DNA of 64,000 bases from Arthrobacter sp. FW305-BF8 (GTDB lineage Bacteria > Actinomycetota > Actinomycetes > Actinomycetales > Micrococcaceae), in contig NZ_CP084561.1 of assembly GCF_021789315.1 (NCBI RefSeq), positions 62,001-126,000 on the forward strand, given 5' to 3'. The notes beneath the pieces were generated by a model. That model was not told where the DNA came from. It searched no databases and saw only the letters and a program-made list of their open reading frames with translations. Shown piece after piece: positions 25,591-34,906 of this stretch. The position numbers and the translations under genes were made by a program. Every line of letters starts with the position of its first letter. Within the stretch, counting starts at the first letter, position 1.

Positions 25591-25960
25591 ATGCATTCCC
25601 GTGCCCCCGTCATCGAGGATCCTGACGGTCGGCACGGGTGCCCGTATCCGCCATCCCCGGGTGCAGGTCCTAAATCCCTCAGACCCGGGCAAGAAACCAC
25701 CATCGACGAACTCGCCCCACTCGCAGAGGACGTCAAGCTCAGCGACGAGGACGCACCCTGGCTGTTGTCCATGGCTAAGCCTGGACGACATCTCACAACG
25801 CATTCTTCGGACTGCTGCAGGACCCGTCCGCGCCACCAAGGGGAGCGGAGGGAAGCTTTGCTCACCATGCCAGCTGCACGGGTCGTAGTTCCCGCGGCCA
25901 GGTTTGCCGGGTGGTCACCCGCGCAATTCATCCATGTGCCCTTATGTGCGGACTCCCCAG
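25591..25960 (+). pseudogene. Decayed PfkB-family (fructokinase-like) gene fragment
   Basis: Pieces in different frames match the fructokinase at 32418-33368: EDVKLSDEDAPWLL corresponds to EVVKLSDEDARWLY, LDDISQRIL to LEDIAERIL, and a later segment resembles the end of the VAVTRGAEGALL region. Frameshifts and missing ends make it non-functional. It sits directly behind the LacI gene, just as a fructokinase gene lies near the LacI gene of the fructan operon. Confidence 0.7.
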
Positions 25961-26017
25961 TGCGCTTGCCCTGACTGCCCACGATGGCTAAAAGGCACAG
26001 CTGCACTGGCAGGCTTA

Positions 26018-26052
26018 CAAGAGGGGACCGCTCCGGATCCGGTCCCCTCTTG
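26018..26052. terminator. 13-bp hairpin in the gap before the fructan operon
   Basis: CAAGAGGGGACCG (26018-26030) and its exact complement (26040-26052) enclose a 9-nt loop. No T run follows. It probably insulates the fructan operon from upstream transcription. 26053-26334 holds nothing I recognise. Confidence 0.6.
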
Positions 26053-26334
26053 CGGACCGGATACTAAGGAGTCGGGCGGATGGCGGTATCCGGGCTGTAG
26101 GACGCGACCGTGGACTCGGCCCCGCTGTCGAGCACCTTGGATCGCGTGGCCGACGCGTCGATGACGACGTGCTGGGAAGCCTCCGCAGCCTTCTTTTGGC
26201 GTTGACTTCACCTCCTGAAACAACCCACTAACGGCACGCACACGACTGTCCGCCCCGCCCCCTCTGGATACGGCCGTTCGCCTTCCCAACATTTGAAGCA
26301 CCGGCAGGCAGGGCCGGAGCGAAGGGTCAAAGCG

Positions 26335-26391
26335 TTGACAGTGACCCTGAGCACGTCTTACACTCGATGCCAAGTCGTTTTACCAAAACGA
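26335..26391 (+). promoter_or_regulatory. Promoter and LacI-type operator of the difructose/fructan operon
   Basis: TTGACA (26335-26340) and TACACT (26359-26364) are 18 bp apart. The palindrome TCGTTTTACCAAAACGA lies at 26375-26391, just downstream of the expected transcription start. The LacI protein at 29719 is the likely ligand. The first gene starts at 26450. Confidence 0.8.
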
Positions 26392-26449
26392 TTTGTCAAG
26401 CTTTCGAAATTGATTCCCACGACTCCTCACAGAAAGTGAGTAGACAGAG

Positions 26450-27730
26450 ATGTCCACTCGTACATTCACCAGCAGGCTCGCCCTCGGCGGCATCTGCACC
26501 GCCGTCGCACTGGCCGCTTCCGCGTGCGGTGCAGGGGGCCCCGCCAACACGTCGGGTGGCGCTGGCCCCAGCACCGTCAATGTTCTCGTCGAGGCCGGTG
26601 GCCACGCCGAACTGACAGGCGTCGCCGAACAGTGCAAGAAAGAAACAGGCGTCAGCGCCAATTTCGTCGAGCTGCCTTACGACGGCATGTTTAACAGGCT
26701 CTCCAGCGAGTTCTCCTCCGGCAACGTCTCCTTCGACGTGGCCGCCCTGGACTCCGTCTGGCTGCCCAGCTTCAAGAATGCCGTTCAGCCGATCGACGAG
26801 ATCTTCACCGACGAGGCGAAGAAAGACATCTTCCCGGCCCTGGTCAAGGAAGCAAACGTGGACGGGCACTTCATCGGCCTGCCCGCCTGGACCAACGCCG
26901 AGATCATCCTGTACCGCAAAGACCTGTTTGAGGATGCCAAGAACAAGGCGGACTTCAAGGCCAAGTACGGCTACGACCTGGCCGCCCCCACCACGTGGAA
27001 GCAGTACCAGGACATCTCCGCGTTCTTCACCAGGGACGGCATGTACGGCACCGACGTCAAGGGCGGTGTGGAAACCGAATGGCTGGCCCACGTCCTGCAG
27101 GCCGGCTCGCCCATGGTTCTGGACGCCAACAACAACGTGGTAATCGACAATGCCGCGCACAAGGAAGCACTCGACTTCTATGTCGGCCTTGCCAAGGCTG
27201 CTCCCTCCGGCGCCGCACAGGTGGACTGGGCCGCCGCACAAAACCTGTTCAACCAGGGCAAGACCGCGATGACCCGCTTCTGGGCCCACGCTTACCGGCA
27301 GATCCCCAAGGACTCACCGGTGGCCGGCAAGGTCGGCACGGCTCCCATGATCGCCGGACCCGCCGGGGTCGGGGCCGTTCCCGGACCCTGGTACCTCAGC
27401 GTGCCCAAGGCCACCAAGAACACCGAAGCGGCCAAGAAGTTCGTCAAGTGCGCCTACGACTACAACGACAAGGGCATCGAATCCAGCCTGGGCCTGGCGT
27501 CCCGTATCTCCGCCTTCGAGAAGTACCAGGACAAGGCAGGCTACGAGAGCTTCAAACCGTTGATCGAAACCCTCACGGGCAAGGCGACCGCCACCCGCCC
27601 GGCCACCGAGAAGTGGCAGCAGATCGTGGACACGGTGCTGGTGCCCATGCTGCAGAAGGCCGTCGCCGGCGGTGACACCGCCACCCTCCTCGCCGACGCC
27701 AAAAAGCAGATCGAGGATCTCCTCAAGTAA
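26450..27730 (+). CDS. Extracellular sugar-binding lipoprotein (difructose/fructan ABC importer)
   Basis: A 426-aa family 1 solute-binding protein. The N-terminal signal ends in a lipobox (LAASACGAGG). Typical features include VEAGGHAELTGVAEQCKKET near the start of the mature domain, FDVAALDSVWLPSF and LPAWTNAEIILYRKDLFEDA. It is the first gene of the operon and should deliver an oligosaccharide to the two permeases that follow. From the downstream GH91 and GH32 genes the cargo is probably difructose anhydride III or an inulin-derived fructo-oligosaccharide. Confidence 0.9.
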   Translation: MSTRTFTSRLALGGICTAVALAASACGAGGPANTSGGAGPSTVNVLVEAGGHAELTGVAEQCKKETGVSANFVELPYDGMFNRLSSEFSSGNVSFDVAALDSVWLPSFKNAVQPIDEIFTDEAKKDIFPALVKEANVDGHFIGLPAWTNAEIILYRKDLFEDAKNKADFKAKYGYDLAAPTTWKQYQDISAFFTRDGMYGTDVKGGVETEWLAHVLQAGSPMVLDANNNVVIDNAAHKEALDFYVGLAKAAPSGAAQVDWAAAQNLFNQGKTAMTRFWAHAYRQIPKDSPVAGKVGTAPMIAGPAGVGAVPGPWYLSVPKATKNTEAAKKFVKCAYDYNDKGIESSLGLASRISAFEKYQDKAGYESFKPLIETLTGKATATRPATEKWQQIVDTVLVPMLQKAVAGGDTATLLADAKKQIEDLLK

Positions 27731-27735
27731 GACCC

Positions 27736-27772
27736 CCGCGGCCGGCACCTGACTGACCGGTGCCGGCCGCGG
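27736..27772. terminator. Hairpin between binding-protein and permease genes
   Basis: CCGCGGCCGGCACC (27736-27749) pairs perfectly with 27759-27772 around a 9-nt loop. Lying between the binding protein and permeases, it probably stabilises the upstream message or attenuates transcription, giving more binding protein than permease. Confidence 0.7.
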
Positions 27773-27796
27773 CCCCAACCAGCGGAAGAGAAAACC

Positions 27797-28684
27797 GTGC
27801 GCATCTCCGATCGCCGCTTCGCCTTGTTCCTGATGACCCCGGCGGCGCTGTTCCTAGCCGTCTTCGTGGCCTTCCCGCTGTTCCGCCTGGTGGCGGACAG
27901 CTTCTTCAAAATCTCGCCCATCGCCGGCGGATCCCGGGACTTCGTGGGCCTGGACAACTACTTTCGGGCCTTCGCCTCCGAAGCGTTCACCGGTGCCGGA
28001 TGGCGGACCCTGGCCTACACCCTGGTGGTGGTCACCCTCGAATTCGCCCTCGGGCTGGGCATGGCGCTGCTGTTCACCATGCTGGGCCGCAGTTCCCAAA
28101 TCTGGCGGACTGTCTTTATGTATCCGCTGATGATCGCCCCGATCGTGGCAGGCCTGCTGTGGAAGTTCCTGATGATCGATAACTTCGGCCTCATCGGAAC
28201 CCTCCTGCACCAGGCCGGCATCCTGTCCAACCCCAACCAGATCGGCTGGCTGTCCGACCCCGGCATCGTGCTCTACTCGGTGGCCATCCCGGACATCTGG
28301 CTCACCACCTCCTTCATGTGCCTGATCCTCTTCGCCGGACTGCAGAACATCCCCGGCGACCTGATCGAAGCAGCACGCCTTGACGGCGCCCGGGCACCGG
28401 CCCTGCTGTTCAGGATCATCCTGCCCCTGCTCCGCCCGGTCATCGCCGTCGCCCTGGTCGTCCGCGGAATCGACGCAGCCCGGGCCTTCGACACCATCCT
28501 CATCCAAACCAACGGCGGCCCCCAGTCCGCCTCCGAAACCATGAGCCTGCTCATCTACCGCACCATGATCCGCTTCGGCGATCCCGGACTGGCAAGCGCC
28601 ATGGGCACCATCTACCTGCTGGGAATGCTCGCCGTCGCATTCGTCGCGGTGGCCACCATCTGGCGGCCAGGAAAGGACAACTGA
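27797..28684 (+). CDS. ABC sugar permease 1 (MalF/UgpA type)
   Basis: A 295-aa inner-membrane permease with about six TM segments. The EAA loop is EAARLDGARAPALLFRIILP. GTG start with GGAAGAG upstream. Its TGA overlaps the next ATG (TGATG), so the permeases are coupled. No dedicated ATPase gene follows; a shared ATPase (MsiK type) is probable. Confidence 0.9.
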   Translation: MRISDRRFALFLMTPAALFLAVFVAFPLFRLVADSFFKISPIAGGSRDFVGLDNYFRAFASEAFTGAGWRTLAYTLVVVTLEFALGLGMALLFTMLGRSSQIWRTVFMYPLMIAPIVAGLLWKFLMIDNFGLIGTLLHQAGILSNPNQIGWLSDPGIVLYSVAIPDIWLTTSFMCLILFAGLQNIPGDLIEAARLDGARAPALLFRIILPLLRPVIAVALVVRGIDAARAFDTILIQTNGGPQSASETMSLLIYRTMIRFGDPGLASAMGTIYLLGMLAVAFVAVATIWRPGKDN

Positions 28685-29634
28685 TGCGCGTCGCCGAAAC
28701 AAGTAAGCACGACGGCGGGACCCCGGCCACGGCGGCCACTGCACCATCCGTTCCGGCAGCCGTGATCCCTGCCCGGAAGCGCCGCGGTGCGAACCGGGAA
28801 GGCCTGGAAGCCGGCCGCCGCAGCACCCGGACCCTGCTGTGGACCCTCCTCGCAGCGGCGATGGTGCTTTACGGTTTCCCGTTCCTCTACCTGCTCTTCA
28901 CGTCCTTCAAAACCCCGATCGATACCATCGCGGTACCGCCGACGATCCTCCCCAGGGAATGGACGCTGGAGAACTACGCCAACGCGCTGGGCCGCAACGG
29001 AGTCCTCGCCTCCTTCATCAACAGCATCCAGACGGCCATCATCAGCACCGTGCTGTCGCTGCTGTTGGCGGTTCCCGCCGCCTACGGGATCACCAGGTAC
29101 AAGACGCTTAGCGGCAGGATCTTCATCATGGCCGCCCTGGTCACCCGCATGGTGCCTCCGGTGGCAATCGGCATTCCGCTGGCGTCCATGATGGCAGCCG
29201 TGGGCCTCGCCGACACCCCCATCGCGCTGTCCATCGCCCACACCACCATCTCGCTGCCGCTCTCGATCTGGCTGATGTCCAGCTTCTTCGAAGCCGTTCC
29301 CAATGACCTGGAGGAGGCGGCCACCGTGGACGGCTGCAGCAGGCTCGGCGCGCTGTGGCGGGTAGTGATCCCGGTGGTCTCGGGCGGCATCGCCGTCACC
29401 GCGATCTTCGCCTTCCTGGCCTCCTGGAACGAGTTCCTCTTCGCACTCCTGATGACAGCAATCCGCTCCCAGACCACCCCCGTGGTGATCGCAAACTTCC
29501 AGACCCAGTTCGGCCTGGACTGGGGATCCATGACGGCGCTGGCCGCCGTCTACTCCATCCCGGTCATCCTCCTCACCCTTCTCTTGCAGCGCAAGATCGT
29601 CGCCGGCATGACACTCGGCGCCGTCAAGGGCTAG
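28684..29634 (+). CDS. ABC sugar permease 2 (MalG/UgpE type)
   Basis: A 316-aa permease with a ~50-residue polar N-terminal extension (KRRGANREG) before TM1, about six TM segments and the EAA loop EEAATVDGCSRLGALWRVVIP. It ends in the common GMTLGAVKG. The last 15 bases of coding sequence are repeated just beyond the stop. It forms the import channel with the product of 27797-28684. Confidence 0.9.
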   Translation: MRVAETSKHDGGTPATAATAPSVPAAVIPARKRRGANREGLEAGRRSTRTLLWTLLAAAMVLYGFPFLYLLFTSFKTPIDTIAVPPTILPREWTLENYANALGRNGVLASFINSIQTAIISTVLSLLLAVPAAYGITRYKTLSGRIFIMAALVTRMVPPVAIGIPLASMMAAVGLADTPIALSIAHTTISLPLSIWLMSSFFEAVPNDLEEAATVDGCSRLGALWRVVIPVVSGGIAVTAIFAFLASWNEFLFALLMTAIRSQTTPVVIANFQTQFGLDWGSMTALAAVYSIPVILLTLLLQRKIVAGMTLGAVKG

Positions 29635-29648
29635 CGCCGTCAAGGGCT
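29618..29648 (+). repeat. 16-bp tandem duplication across the permease stop codon
   Basis: GCGCCGTCAAGGGCT occurs at 29618-29632 and again at 29634-29648, in direct tandem. The stop codon lies at the junction. This looks like a recent slippage duplication of the gene end. Confidence 0.85.
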
Positions 29649-29718
29649 GGCACAGCCAACGAGTAGCCTACTGATAGCCCCCGAGGGGCATCACCAACCA
29701 TTAGGACGTGGAAGACAG

Positions 29719-30762
29719 ATGAGCAATAAGAACATCGGCATCAAGGACGTGGCCGTCGCCGCCGGCGTGTCCGTGACCACTGTCTCCCACGTCCTCAACG
29801 AGGTCTCCTACGCGCGGGTCAGGCCTGAAACCAGGGACAAAGTCAGGACCGCTGCCGAGCAACTGGGCTACGGGCCCAACCGCCTGGCCCAGGCCCTTCG
29901 TACCCAAAGGACCGGCATGCTGGGGTTTGTCAGCGAGGAGATCGCCACCACGCCCCACGCCGGCCGGATCATCCTCGGCGCTGACGAGGCCGCCAAAGCC
30001 CGAGGGTACAACCTCATGATCATCAACACCTCCGGCTCGGCCAGCCTGGAGTCCCGTCAGGCCGATGTTCAGGCCCTCCTGGACCGGCGGGTCGACGGCA
30101 TCCTCTACGCCACCATGTACCACCGCGACGTGGAACTGCCGGCCAACCTCGGCAGCGTGCCCTCCGTCCTGGTCGACTCGGTGGCCAGTGGCGGAAGCAT
30201 CACATCCGTGATCCCGGACGAAGAAGGTGGCGCACGCGCCGCCGTGAGCGCGCTCCTCGAAGCGGGCCACACCCGGTTGGGGTTCATCAACAACACCCAT
30301 GATGTCCCCGCAACCCGACAGCGGCTCCAGGCCTTCCGGGCCACGCTGACCGAAGCAGGGCTCAACGGCGACGCGGCACCTGTCGAGTCCGAGGTTTCGG
30401 AGGTGCAGGGCGGCTACGAAGCGGCCCTACGGATCCTGGGACGCAAGGACCGCCCCACCGGCCTCTTCTGCTACAACGACCGGATGGCGATGGGCGCCTA
30501 CCGTGCCGCTGCCGAACTGGGACTGGCCATCCCCGCGGACCTTTCCGTGGTGGGCTTCGATGACCAGGAACTGATCGCCGCCAACCTCCACCCGGGCCTC
30601 ACCACCGTGGCCCTGCCGCATTACGAGATGGGCGCCTGGGCCACCGAGCACCTGATCGACGCCGTCGAGGGGAAAACCGACCTTTCCCTGATGGCACTTC
30701 ACCCGACCATTCTGGGTTGCCCCCTCGTGCGCCGCGATTCCATTGCCGCTCCGCCGCAATAA
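29719..30762 (+). CDS. LacI-family regulator of the difructose/fructan operon
   Basis: A 347-aa LacI protein: HTH IKDVAVAAGVSVTTVSHVLN, hinge NRLAQALRTQRTGMLGFVSEE, and core motifs FCYNDRMAMGAYRAAAELG and LSVVGFDDQE. GGAAG precedes the ATG. It lies inside the operon between importer and enzymes, with 84 bp upstream, and probably binds TCGTTTTACCAAAACGA at 26375. It is a close paralogue of the LacI at 24560. Confidence 0.9.
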   Translation: MSNKNIGIKDVAVAAGVSVTTVSHVLNEVSYARVRPETRDKVRTAAEQLGYGPNRLAQALRTQRTGMLGFVSEEIATTPHAGRIILGADEAAKARGYNLMIINTSGSASLESRQADVQALLDRRVDGILYATMYHRDVELPANLGSVPSVLVDSVASGGSITSVIPDEEGGARAAVSALLEAGHTRLGFINNTHDVPATRQRLQAFRATLTEAGLNGDAAPVESEVSEVQGGYEAALRILGRKDRPTGLFCYNDRMAMGAYRAAAELGLAIPADLSVVGFDDQELIAANLHPGLTTVALPHYEMGAWATEHLIDAVEGKTDLSLMALHPTILGCPLVRRDSIAAPPQ

Positions 30763-30799
30763 CACCCAGACCCTTCAACTCCCAAGAGGAATGTCAGAT

Positions 30800-32380
30800 A
30801 TGTCCAGTCGCCTTGATGCCGCACGCCCGGAAACAGCCCCGGCAGAAACCTCCAGGTTCCGGCCTGCCATCCATTTCACGGCAAAGGACACCTGGCTGAA
30901 CGACCCCAACGGCCTGGTCTTCCATAACGGCCTGTACCACCTCTTCTTCCAGAACAACCCGTACGGCAACGTCTGGGGCAACATGTCCTGGGGCCACGCC
31001 ACCTCCCGCGATTTGCTGCACTGGACCGAACACCCCGTTGCCATTGCCTGCGACGAAACAGAGGACATCTTCTCCGGGAGCGTCGTCGTCGACCACGGCA
31101 ACACGTCCGGCTTCGGCGCACCGGACTCACCCGCACTGGTGGCAATCTACACCAGTGCCTACAAAGCCGCCTCCGAACACCACGGCACGCAAGCCCAATC
31201 CCTGGCCTACAGCGCAGACGCAGGAATGACGTGGCAGAAATACGCAGGAAACCCCGTCCTCACCAGAAACTCAGCGCACTTCCGCGATCCCAAAGTCTTC
31301 CGCTACCAAGGGGACCAGGGTGCCTACTGGGTCATGGTCGCCGTCGAAGCGCAACACCAAAAAGTTGTTCTCTACCGTTCCGAAGACCTCAAATCCTGGG
31401 ACTTCCTGAGTGACTTCGGCCCGGCCAACGCCGACGCAGGCGAATGGGAGTGCCCCGATCTGTTTCCCCTGGCCGTAGACGGGGACCCGGACAATGTTAA
31501 ATGGGTGCTGATCGTCAACATCAACCCTGGTGCAGTGGCAGGAGGCTCCGGCGGCCAGTACTTCGTAGGGCATTTCGACGGCGCCCGGTTCGTTGCGGAT
31601 GCCTGCTCGGTCGCGGTGCCGGGCGGGGTCAGCGCCTTGGGTGATTCCGCGGCGGCCGCGGAGGCGCTGCAGCAGTGCCTGTGGCTGGACTGGGGACGCG
31701 ACTGCTACGCCTCGGTGTCTTTCAGCAACGTCCCGGACGGCCGTCGCATCATCATGGGCTGGATGAACAACTGGGACTACGCCAACCAACTGCCCACCAC
31801 CCCCTGGCGGTCCTCGATGACCCTCGCCCGCGAAGTGCGCCTCACCGCGGTTACCGGCTCCACCCGGCTGATCCAGCAACCAGTCCTGGCCGGCCCCGGG
31901 GGAGAAGACCTGGATGCGGTCCGAAGCCCGGTGCATTCAGGTTCCTTTGAACTGCAGGACTCCGCCTTCCGGCTGCCGGAAGCCGTACCCGGCAGGGCCC
32001 AGATAATCGCGGCGGAGATCCTGCCCGCGGGTGCTGAACGGGTGACCTTCCATCTGTTCGGAAATGATGACGGAAGCGCCGGAACCGTACTGAGCTACAA
32101 CGCGGCCACCGCCGAACTCATCCTGGACCGCCAGCGCTCAGGTGACATCAGTTTTCACGGAAAGTTCGCCTCCGTGGAGTCAGCCCCGCTGGTCCTGGAG
32201 GACGGGGCGCTGAAGCTGCAGATCATCATCGACCATTGCTCGATCGAGGTATTCGCGCAGGACGGCAAGGTGGTCCTGACGGACCTTGTTTTCCCTGAAC
32301 AGGGAAGCGTTGCGAACCACCTGGCGGTTACCGGCGGTCCCTCAACCATCCAGACCCTCACTGTCACCGCGCTCAGCTAA
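30800..32380 (+). CDS. GH32 beta-fructosidase, cytoplasmic
   Basis: A 526-aa glycoside hydrolase family 32 enzyme. All three signatures are present: WLNDPNGL with the Asp nucleophile, FRDPKVF with the transition-state Asp, and WECPDLF with the acid/base Glu. The C-terminal beta-sandwich domain follows (HCSIEVFAQDG). ATG 30800 is preferred because AGAGGA lies nine bases upstream; the ATG at 30791 is too close. No signal peptide is visible, so it acts inside the cell, probably cutting inulobiose or fructo-oligosaccharides to fructose for the next gene's kinase. Confidence 0.93.
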   Translation: MSSRLDAARPETAPAETSRFRPAIHFTAKDTWLNDPNGLVFHNGLYHLFFQNNPYGNVWGNMSWGHATSRDLLHWTEHPVAIACDETEDIFSGSVVVDHGNTSGFGAPDSPALVAIYTSAYKAASEHHGTQAQSLAYSADAGMTWQKYAGNPVLTRNSAHFRDPKVFRYQGDQGAYWVMVAVEAQHQKVVLYRSEDLKSWDFLSDFGPANADAGEWECPDLFPLAVDGDPDNVKWVLIVNINPGAVAGGSGGQYFVGHFDGARFVADACSVAVPGGVSALGDSAAAAEALQQCLWLDWGRDCYASVSFSNVPDGRRIIMGWMNNWDYANQLPTTPWRSSMTLAREVRLTAVTGSTRLIQQPVLAGPGGEDLDAVRSPVHSGSFELQDSAFRLPEAVPGRAQIIAAEILPAGAERVTFHLFGNDDGSAGTVLSYNAATAELILDRQRSGDISFHGKFASVESAPLVLEDGALKLQIIIDHCSIEVFAQDGKVVLTDLVFPEQGSVANHLAVTGGPSTIQTLTVTALS

Positions 32381-32417
32381 CACGTCCCCAACGCATACAT
32401 AGGAAAGGGTCCCAAAA

Positions 32418-33368
32418 ATGCCAACTGTTGAGCACTCCGATGAGCAGCGAACACCGCGCTTTGACGTGGTTGTTGTGGGTGAAGCACTCGTGGACATCGT
32501 TGTCTCTCCCCGTGGCACAGTGCAGCACCCCGGTGGATCACCGGCCAATGTCGCCTACGGGCTCGGACGGCTCGGAGTTGCCACCGGCTTACTGACCTCC
32601 CTCGGCGAGGACCAGCATGCTGCTTCCATCGAAAAGCACCTCCACAGCGCTGGAGTTCGTCTCCTGCCGGGCTCCCAGGTCCCAGGCGGAACCGCCACAG
32701 CGACAGCGATCCTGGCCTCCGATGGTTCAGCACAGTATGACTTCGACATTCGCTGGGATCTCCCGCGCATACCGCCCGCAACGCTGCCCAAAATCCTGCA
32801 CACCGGCTCCATCGCAACTTTCCTGGCACCCGGAGCGGCAGTGGTCAGGGAACTGATTGAGCAGTCACATCAACGTTGCGTTGTCACCTACGATCCCAAC
32901 ATCCGCCCTGCACTGCTCGGCAGCCACTTTGAGGCACAAACCATCTTCGAGGAACTCGTCCCTTTCACAGAGGTAGTCAAACTCAGCGACGAGGACGCAC
33001 GATGGCTCTACCCACGGCTTACCTTGGAAGACATTGCAGAACGTATCCTCGGACTCGGGCCTGCACTTGTCGCCGTCACCAGGGGAGCAGAGGGGGCCCT
33101 CCTCGCAACCCGGGACGCACGGATAACCGTTCCCTCGGTCACGTCCGCGGTGGTGGACACCATCGGGGCCGGCGACTCGTACATGTCCGCCCTCATCTAC
33201 GGACTCCTCATGCGCGGAGCAGACGGGCTGGCACCATCGGTGCTGGAGTCACTGGGCCGCATGGCAGCCAAAGCAGCTGCCATTACCGTCCGCCGGGCAG
33301 GCGCCCAGCCGCCAACGCTGGAAGAACTGCAAAGGCACCTCCCGGAGCATCAACCGGTGGCCCCGTAG
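32418..33368 (+). CDS. PfkB-family fructokinase
   Basis: A 316-aa ribokinase-family sugar kinase. The N-terminal GEALVDIVVSPRG and GGSPANVAYGLGRLG bind sugar, and DTIGAGDSYMSALIYG is the C-terminal PfkB signature with the catalytic Asp and the anion hole. Between GH32 and GH91 genes it should phosphorylate fructose released from the imported saccharide. A broken relative lies at 25591. Confidence 0.9.
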   Translation: MPTVEHSDEQRTPRFDVVVVGEALVDIVVSPRGTVQHPGGSPANVAYGLGRLGVATGLLTSLGEDQHAASIEKHLHSAGVRLLPGSQVPGGTATATAILASDGSAQYDFDIRWDLPRIPPATLPKILHTGSIATFLAPGAAVVRELIEQSHQRCVVTYDPNIRPALLGSHFEAQTIFEELVPFTEVVKLSDEDARWLYPRLTLEDIAERILGLGPALVAVTRGAEGALLATRDARITVPSVTSAVVDTIGAGDSYMSALIYGLLMRGADGLAPSVLESLGRMAAKAAAITVRRAGAQPPTLEELQRHLPEHQPVAP

Positions 33369-33405
33369 ATTCCCAGGCTGGCCCTTCAACATCAAGGAAG
33401 AAACA

Positions 33406-34749
33406 ATGACGAACAACAACTGCTACGACGTAACCACGTGGCCGGTCGGCAATCCGGCCAAGGACGTCGGTGAAGTCATCAACAGCATCATCACCGACAT
33501 CAAGAACCGGCAGTCCGCTACCGACGTGGACAACGGCGGCAGGCCCGGCGCCGTAATCTACATTCCGCCGGGGGACTACCACCTCCGCACCCAGGTGCTG
33601 ATCGACGTCAGCTTCCTTCGGATCGAAGGCTCGGGACACGGCTTTACGTCATCGAGCATCCGGTTCAACGTTCCCGAAGACGAATGGCCGGACCTGCACG
33701 AGCTGTGGCCCGGCGGAAGCCGCATCATCGTCGACCTTCCCTCTGCAGAGGAAGGCGGCGACAAATCCGACGGGGCCGCCTTTTACGTTAAGCGCAGCGG
33801 CAGCCCCCGCATCAGCTCAGTGGAGTTCTCCAACTTCTGCATCGACGGGCTGCACTTCACTGCCGACGGCTCCGACATGCACCCGGAGAACACTTACGTC
33901 AACGGCAAAACTGGCATCTACGTGGCCAGCGCCAACGACTCGTTCCGCGTCACCGACATGGGGTTTGTCTACCTGGAGAACGCCCTCACCATCCACAACG
34001 CGGACGCGCTGTCCATCCACCACAACTTCCTCGCCGAATGCGGCAGCTGCATTGAACTGCGGGGTTGGGGACAGGCATCAAAAGTCACCGATAACTTGGT
34101 AGGAGCAGGACCTAAAGGCCACTCCATCTACGCCGAAAATCACGGAGGTCTCCTGGTCACCGCGAACAACGTCTTTCCCCGCGGTGCGAGCAGCGTACGG
34201 TTCAACGGCGTCACGCGTTCCAGCGTCACAAACAACCGCCTGCACTCGTTCTACCCCGGGATGGTGATGCTGGAGGAGAACAGTTCGGAAAACCTCGTAG
34301 CCACGAACCACTTTCTGCGTGACCATGAGCCGTGGACGCCCTTCCTGGGAGTCGACAACGGACTGGACGACCTCACCGGGCTTCTCAGCATCAGCGGCAG
34401 CAGCAATTCTGTCATCGGCAACCACTTCTCCGAGGTCATCGACTCCCAGACCGTCCGGCCGGAGGGCGCCAAGCCCGCCATCATCCGGCTGAAGGCAGGG
34501 ACCGGGAACTTCGTCTCCAACAACCACATAGTGGCGATGGACGTTGATTCCAAGTCAAGCGACTCCTGCTTCGAGGCCCAGGTGGACGCCTTGCTGGCAA
34601 CCGACACTGCCAGCGGACTCGCCGTGACGGCCGTAATAGTGGATCCCGAATCAGCCCGGAACACCATCCTTGATTCCGGAACTGACGACCAAGTTATCGC
34701 CGACAGGGCTGTCAACGCATTCAGGGCCACCCCCATGATCGGCTCTTAA
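33406..34749 (+). CDS. GH91 enzyme: difructose anhydride III hydrolase or inulin fructotransferase
   Basis: A 447-aa right-handed beta-helix protein closely resembling Arthrobacter and Bacillus inulin fructotransferases (GH91). Examples are AVIYIPPGDYHLRTQVLIDVS, SGHGFTSSSI, NGKTGIYVASANDSFRVTDMGFVYLENAL, AECGSCIELRG and GLLVTANNVFPRGASS. Secreted fructotransferases carry a signal peptide; this protein starts directly with TNNNCYDVTTW and has none. A cytoplasmic location next to an importer, GH32 and fructokinase favours hydrolysis of imported difructose anhydride III to inulobiose. DFA I specificity cannot be excluded. AAGGAAG precedes the ATG. Confidence 0.88.
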   Translation: MTNNNCYDVTTWPVGNPAKDVGEVINSIITDIKNRQSATDVDNGGRPGAVIYIPPGDYHLRTQVLIDVSFLRIEGSGHGFTSSSIRFNVPEDEWPDLHELWPGGSRIIVDLPSAEEGGDKSDGAAFYVKRSGSPRISSVEFSNFCIDGLHFTADGSDMHPENTYVNGKTGIYVASANDSFRVTDMGFVYLENALTIHNADALSIHHNFLAECGSCIELRGWGQASKVTDNLVGAGPKGHSIYAENHGGLLVTANNVFPRGASSVRFNGVTRSSVTNNRLHSFYPGMVMLEENSSENLVATNHFLRDHEPWTPFLGVDNGLDDLTGLLSISGSSNSVIGNHFSEVIDSQTVRPEGAKPAIIRLKAGTGNFVSNNHIVAMDVDSKSSDSCFEAQVDALLATDTASGLAVTAVIVDPESARNTILDSGTDDQVIADRAVNAFRATPMIGS

Positions 34750-34906
34750 TCTGTCGGAATCTGATCCAACACACCAATTCAGGCTGGTGAGGCTCCGACG
34801 AATTACCGTGCAAGTCCAAAGCGCTGTCGACGGCACGGCCTCACCCTAGTGATGACCCTCCCTTTGACCCGTCCATCAGTTGTCAGCGCACCGTTCGCGA
34901 CTACGC

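Noticed and set aside
26396..27289. Long antisense frames over the fructan binding-protein gene
   Set aside because: They are a by-product of GC-rich codon use; the plus-strand gene has motifs, signal peptide and operon context.
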